Shown piece after piece: positions 1-4,465 of a stretch of DNA of 6,473 nucleotides. The DNA is taken from contig JAIRLP010000025.1 of assembly GCA_031259365.1 (NCBI GenBank), positions 1 to 6,473 on the forward strand, in the 5' to 3' direction. The notes beneath the pieces are model-generated. The model worked only from the letters and a program-made list of their open reading frames with translations, was not told the origin of the DNA and made no database searches. Positions within the stretch are counted from its first letter, which is position 1. Each line of letters opens with the position of its first letter. The position numbers were made by a program, and so were the translations under genes. The DNA comes from Rickettsiales bacterium. Lineage in GTDB: Bacteria > Pseudomonadota > Alphaproteobacteria > Rs-D84.

Positions 1-110
1 ACTTCTTCATTTGTCATATCACCTTGGGTGATAAACGTTTTATCTGTGTCCGAATATGCTGGGTTCGCAATCATTGTGACAGCCGCACAAATGCTGTATA
101 TTTTTCTCAA
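1..110 (-). CDS. Secreted protein of unknown function, N-terminal fragment
   Basis: Only the first 36 codons lie in the window; the gene runs off the left edge. The start is read as TTG at 110-108 because a GGGGA Shine-Dalgarno (SD) sequence lies 5 nt upstream and an in-frame TAA closes the frame a few codons before it. An ATG at codon 13 is possible but would cut the signal peptide. Translation begins (M)RKIYSICAAV, a positive n-region then a hydrophobic stretch, and ends in NPAYS followed by DTDKT. That is a plausible signal peptidase I site (A-Y-S, cleavage before D21). The mature protein would be periplasmic or secreted. The remaining visible residues (ITQGDMTNEE) show no family I recognise, so no function is proposed. 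It is the second minus-strand gene after trxB, but a terminator and its own -10 box separate the two. Confidence 0.7.
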   Translation of the reverse strand, partial: MRKIYSICAAVTMIANPAYSDTDKTFITQGDMTNEE

Positions 111-130
111 AACAGTCCCCTTTTTTTAAA

Positions 131-220
131 CCACCGATTAATTTCGGCAGTGAAAAATTTAGGAAAGGATTGAAAAGACTAGAAATTAAAAAATATAAAA
201 AAAGCCACTAAAATCGGTGG
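131..220 (-). repeat. 9-bp inverted repeat in the leader of the secreted-protein gene
   Basis: CCACCGATT at 131-139 is exactly complementary to AATCGGTGG at 212-220, with 72 bp between. On the minus strand the 5' arm lies about 20 nt after the predicted transcript start. The 3' arm ends a few bases before the A-rich stretch leading into the SD. Pairing of the arms would compete with the small terminator-like hairpin at 197-220, which shares the 5' arm. The geometry resembles a terminator/antiterminator switch, but no ligand-binding fold was recognised. Confidence 0.4.
197..220 (-). terminator. Weak intrinsic-terminator-like hairpin in the leader
   Basis: The minus strand reads CCAC (220-217), an 8-nt loop, GTGG (208-205), C, then seven T (203-197). 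The stem is only 4 bp, all but one G-C. The uninterrupted T run makes it terminator-like, but it would be weak alone. It lies inside the predicted transcript of the gene at 1-110, so it may act as an attenuator or as a back-up terminator for trxB. Confidence 0.35.
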
Positions 221-246
221 GTTACATTAGGTTTAGGAATATTCAC

Positions 247-252
247 ATTATA
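247..252 (-). promoter_or_regulatory. Promoter -10 box for the secreted-protein gene at 1-110
   Basis: The minus strand reads a perfect TATAAT at 252-247. No good -35 hexamer lies at 16-18 bp (TAGTTT at 17 bp is poor). Transcription would start near 240 and give a leader of about 130 nt before the TTG start at 110. It sits just after the trxB terminator, as expected for an independent promoter. Confidence 0.5.
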
Positions 253-276
253 TCATTCTTAGGAAAATAAAACTAC

Positions 277-301
277 AAAAAAATCCAGGCTGCCCTGGAT
301 T
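277..301 (-). terminator. Intrinsic terminator of trxB
   Basis: On the minus strand an 8-bp perfect stem (AATCCAGG / CCTGGATT, 301-294 with 289-282) closes a 4-nt loop and runs into seven consecutive T (283-277), the first two of them also pairing in the stem. It starts 27 bp after the trxB stop codon, so it is well placed to end the trxB transcript. Confidence 0.85.
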
Positions 302-327
302 CTTTTCTTAACTATGTATAAATTAAT

Positions 328-1236
328 TTATTGAGCGTGATGGGTATTGATAAATCCAATAGCATCCATAGCAGCTTCGCAACCTGTGCCAACAGCTGTG
401 GCGATTTGCATTTTTAATTCAGATTGTACGTCACCTGCAACGAACATTCCCAAAGGCAATTCGCTTGGGATCAAGCGACCCATATTGTCACGTTTGATAT
501 CCTCGGACAAATAATCTGTATTTGCTTCGTGACCAATGGCAACAAACACACCATGACAAATGATCTGTTCACCCGTTGTTGTGGTTGCTATCAATTCATT
601 ATCAGTGCTGTCTGCTTTTACTTCAATGCTTTTCAATTCTGTGTTGAACAAGCATTCGATATTACATTTTTCATCAACGCGATCGATCATAACCTGTTCT
701 GCACGGGCAAATGATCCTTTGCGATAAACAATCTTGACTGTCTCAGCCAAATCAGATAAATACAAGGCATCGTTCAATGCAGAATTTCCACCACCAATCA
801 CCAACACTGTTTTGTCATTATAGAAAAATCCATCACAAGTTGCACAATAAGAAACACCTTTGCCAAATAATTCACGGCTACCCGCGATTTCTAATTTACG
901 TGGGGATGCGCCTGTTGAAATAATAACTGCCTTGCCCTGATATTCTTTACCATCGTTACATTTGACTGTGAAACCTTTATCAGCATCACCGACGACAGAT
1001 TTTGCAGATGTAAAGATCACGTCTGCCCCAAATGTTTCAGCTTGCTTTTTCATGAATTCAGATAATTCTTGGCCAGAACCAGCCCAACCTGGATAATTTT
1101 CCAACACAGCGATACCTGCAGTTTGACCGCCCAGCTTATCGCCACCCAGGACCAATGTCTTTTTACCAGCGCGGGCACAATACAACGCCGCGGTCAGCCC
1201 GGCAGGACCTGAACCCAAAATTATAACATCAAACAT
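328..1236 (-). CDS. trxB: Thioredoxin reductase (NADPH)
   Basis: A 302-residue FAD-dependent pyridine nucleotide-disulfide oxidoreductase that moves electrons from NADPH to thioredoxin in the cytoplasm. The N-terminal FAD fold shows GSGPAG at residues 8-13. The redox centre is CATCDG at 131-136 (C131, C134, D135). The NADPH fold has GGGNSA at 148-153, and the C-terminal FAD motif is FVAGDVQ at 265-271. The length is close to the usual 310-320. Start: ATG at 1236 with GGAG at 1246-1243, 6 nt upstream; upstream in-frame ATGs (1248, 1311) would add residues the family does not normally have. The NADPH 2'-phosphate region reads YRKGSFARA instead of the usual HRRDxFRA, and GGGNSALNDAL lacks the usual EE pair. 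The cofactor preference may therefore be altered, but the active site is complete. Divergently placed from the class II ribonucleotide reductase, whose C-terminal cysteines need thioredoxin. Confidence 0.93.
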   Translation of the reverse strand: MFDVIILGSGPAGLTAALYCARAGKKTLVLGGDKLGGQTAGIAVLENYPGWAGSGQELSEFMKKQAETFGADVIFTSAKSVVGDADKGFTVKCNDGKEYQGKAVIISTGASPRKLEIAGSRELFGKGVSYCATCDGFFYNDKTVLVIGGGNSALNDALYLSDLAETVKIVYRKGSFARAEQVMIDRVDEKCNIECLFNTELKSIEVKADSTDNELIATTTTGEQIICHGVFVAIGHEANTDYLSEDIKRDNMGRLIPSELPLGMFVAGDVQSELKMQIATAVGTGCEAAMDAIGFINTHHAQ

Positions 1237-1242
1237 AATATT

Positions 1243-1246
1243 CTCC
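1243..1246 (-). promoter_or_regulatory. Ribosome-binding site that sets the trxB start
   Basis: GGAG on the minus strand lies 6 nt before the ATG at 1236. The next upstream ATG (1248) overlaps this element and has no SD at proper spacing. This decides for the 302-residue form over the 327-residue open frame. Confidence 0.65.
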
Positions 1247-1317
1247 ATTTTTGAATCTCTGGGGGGCAGCATAACATATAAAATCCCTTGATAAAAGTTA
1301 TTTTTGAACATCTCTGG
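1247..1317. repeat. Imperfect direct repeat upstream of trxB
   Basis: ATTTTTGAATCTCTGG at 1247-1262 recurs as ATTTTTGAACATCTCTGG at 1300-1317, the same sequence except for a 2-nt insertion, with a period of about 53 bp. On the minus strand each copy carries or abuts an in-frame ATG (1311 and 1248). This explains the artificially long open frame in front of trxB. It may be a duplicated regulatory site or a small tandem duplication. Confidence 0.55.
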
Positions 1318-1348
1318 ATATAGTCAGATTCGCGAGAAATGCAAATAT

Positions 1349-1362
1349 AAGAATCGATTCTT
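1349..1362. promoter_or_regulatory. Perfect 14-bp palindrome, possible operator
   Basis: AAGAATCGATTCTT reads the same on both strands and sits about 115 bp upstream of the trxB start. It contains two abutting GANTC sites (GAATC, GATTC). A dimeric regulator could bind here, but none is named because the site matches no operator I know. Confidence 0.35.
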
Positions 1363-1540
1363 TGGAACCGTATCTAGAATTTATCACCTGAAAAGCATTC
1401 TGAATATTATTCAATTTCTAAGTTTATTGATACAAACTTGTTTTTTGTGCAAAACTTGCCTGATTCGTGACAGCCTCAAACATACAGAAAACGGGCACAT
1501 TTTTAAGTCAAGCATAAATAATCATTTTTATTAAAATTTT

Positions 1541-1570
1541 TTTACCTCTTAAGATATAAAATACTATATA
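1541..1570 (+). promoter_or_regulatory. Promoter of the reductase-adenosyltransferase operon
   Basis: TTTACC at 1541-1546 and TATATA at 1565-1570 are spaced 18 bp. The first NrdR-like box (1561-1576) covers the -10 element and the second lies just after the expected start point. This arrangement fits repression of a ribonucleotide reductase promoter. The exact hexamers are uncertain because the area is AT-rich. Confidence 0.5.
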
Positions 1571-1576
1571 TTGTGT
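1561..1576 (+). promoter_or_regulatory. NrdR box 1
   Basis: ATACTATATATTGTGT matches the NrdR-box consensus acaCwAtATaTwGtgt at 15 of 16 positions, including the core CwA and TwG. NrdR is an ATP-cone zinc-ribbon repressor that binds paired boxes ahead of ribonucleotide reductase genes. The placement over the -10 box and in front of such a gene supports the call. Confidence 0.85.
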
Positions 1577-1593
1577 TAGAAACAATAAAACTA

Positions 1594-1609
1594 ACACTAC
1601 CTGTTGATT
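1594..1609 (+). promoter_or_regulatory. NrdR box 2 (degenerate)
   Basis: ACACTACCTGTTGATT keeps the half-site cores (ACACTA and TGTTG) but differs in the centre and at the end, matching about 11 of 16 consensus positions. It begins 33 bp after box 1, near three helical turns, which is close to the spacing usual for paired NrdR boxes (31-32 bp). Confidence 0.65.
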
Positions 1610-1620
1610 TTTAGAGTTTT

Positions 1621-1628
1621 GGGGAGGA
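1621..1628 (+). promoter_or_regulatory. Strong SD-like sequence without a standard start codon
   Basis: GGGGAGGA is the best SD match near the reductase gene, yet the chosen ATG is 42 nt further on. The reductase frame is open through this stretch. The only start-like codon at suitable spacing is ATA at 1632. The ATG at 1671 has only a modest AGG 9 nt upstream. The element may be a stand-by site, mark a non-canonical start, or be chance. Confidence 0.35.
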
Positions 1629-1670
1629 CTTATAAAAACACAGGAAAAACAATTAGATAGGTATATTATT

Positions 1671-3536
1671 ATGAATGAATCTTTAAAGCTTTTATCCGAT
1701 TTGACTTACTATATGAAGTATTCTAAATACATGCCGGAAAAAAAGCGTCGTGAAACATGGTTCGAGACTATCCAGCGTAACAAGGATATGCATTTAACAA
1801 AGTTCCCACAAGTAGCGGATAAGATTGAACGTGCCTATGAATTAGTGTTAGAAAAAAAGATTTTGCCATCCATGCGCTCTATGCAGTTTGGTGGTGATGG
1901 TATTTTCCGTAATAATGCCCGTATGTATAACTGTTCTGCTATTGGTATTGATAAAGTAGAAGCTTTTTCTGATCTGTTTTATTTATTATTATGCGGTACG
2001 GGCGTTGGTTTTTCTGTGCGCCGTAACTTTGTGGATAAATTGCCAGATCTGGTTGCACGCACTGGTAAAACAATCACATTTAAACCAGAAGATTCTATTG
2101 AAGGTTGGGCAGATTGCACACGTGCATTGTTCAAGGCTTATTTTGAAACAGGTGATGATATCGAGTTCGATTTGTCAGAAATCCGTCCAAAAGGTGCACT
2201 GATCAAATCATCTATGTGTGCAGCGCCTGGTCCAGAACCATTACGCCGAAGCTTGGACAATTTGAAAAAATTGTTGGACAGAAAAATTGCCAATGGTGAA
2301 AAAAGACTGACATCTTTGGATTGCTATGATATTTGCTGCTTTATTTCCGAAGCTGTGTTGGCTGGTGGCGTGCGCCGCAGTGCGATGATCTGCTTGTTTG
2401 ACAAAAACGATGAATTGATGCTGCATGCAAAAGAAGGCAACTGGTGGGAAACTAATCCACAGCGTGGCCTGTCTAATAATTCCGTTCAGTTTGATCGCGA
2501 AAACACAACCCGCGAAGACTTTGATCGCATATTTGCACAATGTCAGGCATCCGGTTGTGGTGAACCAGGCGTGGTATGGTCTAATGTAAATGACTGGTTG
2601 GTAAACCCTTGCTGTGAAATTTCTATGCCATCAAACGGTTTCTGTAATTTGACATCAGTAAACTTGGGCAGCGTTGAATCCCAGGAAGACTTTAACGAAC
2701 GCGCATACTATGCATCTGTATTGGGAACATTACAGGCAGCTTATACAGACTTTAAATATATTGATCCTAATTGGAAAAAGACAGCCGAAGACATGGCATT
2801 GATTGGTGTGTCTTTGACAGGTATTGCATCTCATCCAGATCTGTCCGAATTGAACTTTGTCGAAGCTGCTGGTTCTGTACGCGACGCAAACAAATACATT
2901 GCTGATAAAATCGGCATCAAAACAGCTGATCGTTTAACAACAGTTAAACCAGACGGTACAGGTTCATTGGTATTGGGAACATCCAGCGGCATTCACCCTT
3001 GGCATGCAAAACATTATATCCGTCGTCTGCGTGTAAACAAAATGGAACCATTGTATGCATATATGGCAGAAAACTTCCCAGAATTGGTTGAAGACGAAGA
3101 AATGAATCCAAGCAAGAATGCAGTGATATCTTTGGTTATTCGTGCCCCAGAAGGCGCGGTGACTCGTCGTAATGAAACAGCCGTTCAATTCTTGGATCGT
3201 GTAAAATATATCTTTGAAAACTGGGTTGTGCCGGGTCATATCAAAGGCGAAAATTACAACAACGTGTCTTGCACATGCAATGTGAAGAATCATGAATGGG
3301 ACGAAGTTCGCGAATGGATGTGGAATAACCGTAACAATTACACAGGTATTTCATTATTGCCTTATTCTGATTCTTCTTATATCCAGGCACCGTTTGAAGA
3401 TACAAACGAAGATGTATACAAAGAATTTATAAAGAGCGTTCGCGACCTGCATTTGGAAAGAATTCAGGAAGAAAAGAACTTTGTTAACTTTGGTGCCGAG
3501 ACTGCCTGCGGCGCTGGCGGATGTGAATTGGTCTAA
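1671..3536 (+). CDS. nrdJ: Adenosylcobalamin-dependent (class II) ribonucleotide reductase, monomeric type
   Basis: A 621-residue cytoplasmic enzyme that reduces ribonucleotides to deoxyribonucleotides using AdoCbl. It resembles Lactobacillus RTPR and phage B12 reductases in layout. The first redox cysteine is C88 (MYNCS). The catalytic motif NPCCEI at 312-317 gives N312, thiyl-radical C314 and E316. The partner C325 lies 11 residues on, as C408/C419 do in RTPR. The phosphate and cofactor region is VKPDGT at 425-430 followed by SSGIHPWH at 438-445. The C-terminal shuttle pair is C613/C618 (C-X4-C), three residues from the end. It is shorter than RTPR (739). The loop before APGPEPL reads SSMC (180-183) where SGG-type residues are usual. 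Start ATG 1671 fits the family N-terminus (SDLTYYMKY), though the frame stays open upstream to 1608. Preceded by NrdR-like boxes and followed 23 bp later by the cofactor-making gene. Confidence 0.93.
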   Translation: MNESLKLLSDLTYYMKYSKYMPEKKRRETWFETIQRNKDMHLTKFPQVADKIERAYELVLEKKILPSMRSMQFGGDGIFRNNARMYNCSAIGIDKVEAFSDLFYLLLCGTGVGFSVRRNFVDKLPDLVARTGKTITFKPEDSIEGWADCTRALFKAYFETGDDIEFDLSEIRPKGALIKSSMCAAPGPEPLRRSLDNLKKLLDRKIANGEKRLTSLDCYDICCFISEAVLAGGVRRSAMICLFDKNDELMLHAKEGNWWETNPQRGLSNNSVQFDRENTTREDFDRIFAQCQASGCGEPGVVWSNVNDWLVNPCCEISMPSNGFCNLTSVNLGSVESQEDFNERAYYASVLGTLQAAYTDFKYIDPNWKKTAEDMALIGVSLTGIASHPDLSELNFVEAAGSVRDANKYIADKIGIKTADRLTTVKPDGTGSLVLGTSSGIHPWHAKHYIRRLRVNKMEPLYAYMAENFPELVEDEEMNPSKNAVISLVIRAPEGAVTRRNETAVQFLDRVKYIFENWVVPGHIKGENYNNVSCTCNVKNHEWDEVREWMWNNRNNYTGISLLPYSDSSYIQAPFEDTNEDVYKEFIKSVRDLHLERIQEEKNFVNFGAETACGAGGCELV

Positions 3537-3547
3537 CCCAAATCTAT

Positions 3548-3554
3548 AAGGTGA
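3548..3554 (+). promoter_or_regulatory. Ribosome-binding site that sets the adenosyltransferase start
   Basis: AAGGTGA precedes the ATG at 3560 by 5 nt. The in-frame GTG at 3551 is part of this SD itself, so it is unlikely to be the start. This gives the 180-residue form. Confidence 0.7.
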
Positions 3555-3559
3555 GAAAT

Positions 3560-4102
3560 ATGGCTTTAATAACAACAAAAGGTGGCGACACAGGAATGAC
3601 ACAGCTGAATCCAAATCGGATTGCCAGTAAAACTCATCCTGTGATCGTCATCCAGGGCGAACTGGACGAATTGTCCTGTGCGTTGGGTTTGGCCGGTGAC
3701 AAGTTTGATAACATTCAAACTTTCTTGTCTGAATTGATGGGCTATTTCTATTATAAAAACGTCAATGAACGTCGTGTGTCTCAGCAGATTTGGCAATTGG
3801 AAGATTACATAACAACCCACAATAATTCTATTCCACCGTTCTTTGTGAACCCAAGGGGATATGTGTCACTGGCACGTGCAATTTGCCGTCGCGCAGAAAG
3901 ACGTGTGGTTGAATTAATGGAATCAGAACGCACCTTGCCCGAAATCGAAAGATATGGCATGAATCTGTCACCAGTGATTCAATATTTGAATAGACTAAGC
4001 GATTTTCTATTTGTCAAAGGTTTTGAACGTGTTGCCGCGCAGCCAACTTTGTTCCAAGACGAAATGGCGACAGTGGAAGAAAAGAAAGTCGCGGCAGCGT
4101 AG
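3560..4102 (+). CDS. pduO: PduO-type ATP:cob(I)alamin adenosyltransferase
   Basis: A 180-residue predicted trimeric cytoplasmic enzyme that transfers the adenosyl group of ATP to cob(I)alamin, making AdoCbl. Visible motifs: an ATP-binding N-terminus, TKGGDTGMT (6-14; the usual form is TKTGDxGxT), GELDELS (33-39; usually GxVDELN, with D36 as the acid of the conserved salt bridge), ARAICRRAERRV (105-116; R106 its likely partner, R110/R111) and YLNRLSDFLFV (142-152). Between D36 and the RRAER helix the protein is roughly 20 residues shorter than Lactobacillus PduO. The cobalamin-side FILPGG segment is reduced to FFVNPRG. Only 23 bp separate it from the AdoCbl-dependent reductase, so it very likely supplies that enzyme's cofactor. 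The tail (VEEKKVAAA) is low complexity. It ends just before a terminator. The family is clear; whether the shortened, divergent form is fully active is not. Confidence 0.88.
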   Translation: MALITTKGGDTGMTQLNPNRIASKTHPVIVIQGELDELSCALGLAGDKFDNIQTFLSELMGYFYYKNVNERRVSQQIWQLEDYITTHNNSIPPFFVNPRGYVSLARAICRRAERRVVELMESERTLPEIERYGMNLSPVIQYLNRLSDFLFVKGFERVAAQPTLFQDEMATVEEKKVAAA

Positions 4103-4106
4103 TTGC

Positions 4107-4131
4107 GACCACCCATGGGGTGGTCTTTTTT
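4107..4131 (+). terminator. Intrinsic terminator of the nrdJ-pduO operon
   Basis: A perfect 8-bp stem (GACCACCC / GGGTGGTC, 4107-4114 with 4118-4125) with a 3-nt loop is followed by six T (4126-4131). It begins 5 bp after the pduO stop codon. Confidence 0.93.
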
Positions 4132-4158
4132 ATACTTAAAGATAAAAGAGGTGAAATG

Positions 4159-4281
4159 ATGAACAAAGCAAAACAGTTTTGTAATGCCCGTGGGTATATT
4201 CCTTTGCCACGAGAAGGCTTGTATCGCAAGATCAAGGTAATGTTGCATACACGCAAAGTAAGAAACCGAACCGCCGGTTAA
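4159..4281 (+). CDS. Small basic protein of unknown function (40 residues)
   Basis: The reading frame begins at tandem ATGs (4156 and 4159). The second is preferred because GAGG (4148-4151) is then 7 nt away. The product starts MNKAKQFCNARGYIPLP and ends RKVRNRTAG. It has about ten Lys/Arg and a single Glu, no membrane segment and one Cys, so it is strongly basic and could bind nucleic acid. I recognise no family. It begins 25 bp after the nrdJ-pduO terminator with no visible promoter between, so it would need read-through or an unseen promoter. It ends just before the serS promoter. The good SD and basic composition favour a real gene; a chance ORF cannot be excluded. Confidence 0.45.
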   Translation: MNKAKQFCNARGYIPLPREGLYRKIKVMLHTRKVRNRTAG

Positions 4282-4291
4282 TGGATTTTTA

Positions 4292-4320
4292 TTGATTTTT
4301 GACTTTGTGCGGAATATAAT
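4292..4320 (+). promoter_or_regulatory. Promoter of the serS leader and serS
   Basis: TTGATT (4292-4297), a 17-bp spacer and a perfect TATAAT (4315-4320) form the best sigma70-type promoter in the window. Transcription should start around 4326-4330, which coincides with the ATG of the serine-rich leader peptide. That message would be leaderless or nearly so. Confidence 0.85.
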
Positions 4321-4329
4321 GTCTCCGTT

Positions 4330-4389
4330 ATGAAAAATTATACATTTATTTTCAGTTCATCTTTTTCATCATCCCCGCTGGGGGACTAA
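4330..4389 (+). CDS. Serine-rich leader peptide of serS
   Basis: A 19-codon ORF (MKNYTFIFSSSFSSSPLGD) followed by TAA. Six of seven consecutive codons, 4354-4374, encode serine (AGT, TCA, TCT, then Phe, then TCA, TCA, TCC). It lies between the serS promoter and the gene for seryl-tRNA synthetase, 76 bp before the serS start. Its ATG is at or within a few nt of the predicted transcription start, so it would be read without an SD, as reported for the trpL leader of Sinorhizobium. The peptide probably acts as a sensor: low charged tRNA-Ser stalls the ribosome on the serine run, next to the hairpin at 4372-4385. Leader-peptide control of a synthetase is known for E. coli pheST; I know of no described serS case. 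The peptide is seen in the sequence; its role is inferred. Confidence 0.7.
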   Translation: MKNYTFIFSSSFSSSPLGD

Positions 4390-4395
4390 TTTTCA
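4372..4395 (+). terminator. Attenuator-like hairpin overlapping the end of the leader peptide
   Basis: TCCCC (4372-4376), loop GCTG and GGGGA (4381-4385) form a 5-bp, mostly G-C stem. CTAATTTTC follows, a short broken T tract that would terminate poorly. The 5' arm begins at the last serine codon, so a ribosome stalled on the serine run would cover it and keep the hairpin from forming. Further alternative pairs exist downstream, such as TTGCG (4397-4401) with CGCAA (4412-4416) and GATTT (4401-4405) with AAATC (4415-4419). Confidence 0.45.
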
Positions 4396-4447
4396 ATTGC
4401 GATTTATCTCGCGCAAATCTATAATCAATTCAATTAATCATTAGAAC

Positions 4448-4461
4448 ATACCAAAAGGTAT
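4448..4461 (+). promoter_or_regulatory. Hairpin holding the serS ribosome-binding site
   Basis: ATACC (4448-4452), loop AAAA and GGTAT (4457-4461) form a 5-bp stem. The serS SD, AAAAGG (4453-4458), sits 7 nt before the ATG and lies in the loop and 3' arm. The hairpin is small but could lower translation unless opened. Confidence 0.45.
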
Positions 4462-4465
4462 AATT

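Larger units (their letters stand above)
1237..1670. other. Divergent intergenic region between trxB and the ribonucleotide reductase gene
   Basis: These 434 bp contain no convincing gene. A 76-codon open stretch on the plus strand (1304-1534) starts with TTG, lacks an SD and shows no recognisable protein. The trxB side holds a near-duplicate 16/18-bp element (1247-1317) and a perfect palindrome (1349-1362). Five GANTC sites lie between 1253 and 1466. The reductase side holds a promoter and two NrdR-like boxes (1541-1609). A trxB promoter should lie here; the best minus-strand candidate (TTGCAT, 16 bp, TATATC, around 1314-1341) is weak. Confidence 0.7.

Noticed and set aside
1237..1311. 25-residue N-terminal extension of TrxB from ATG 1311
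   Set aside because: The family starts right before the DVIILGSGPAG segment, the SD GGAG points to ATG 1236, and the extension arises from the duplicated element.
1304..1534. 76-codon plus-strand ORF in the intergenic region
   Set aside because: It begins with TTG, has no SD, its composition is that of AT-rich noncoding DNA, and it overlaps regulatory elements.
3551..3559. GTG start for the adenosyltransferase
   Set aside because: The GTG lies inside the SD that serves the ATG at 3560.
4326..4465. T-box riboswitch upstream of serS
   Set aside because: No AGGGTGG-type T-box sequence or specifier stem; a serine-rich ORF explains the leader better.
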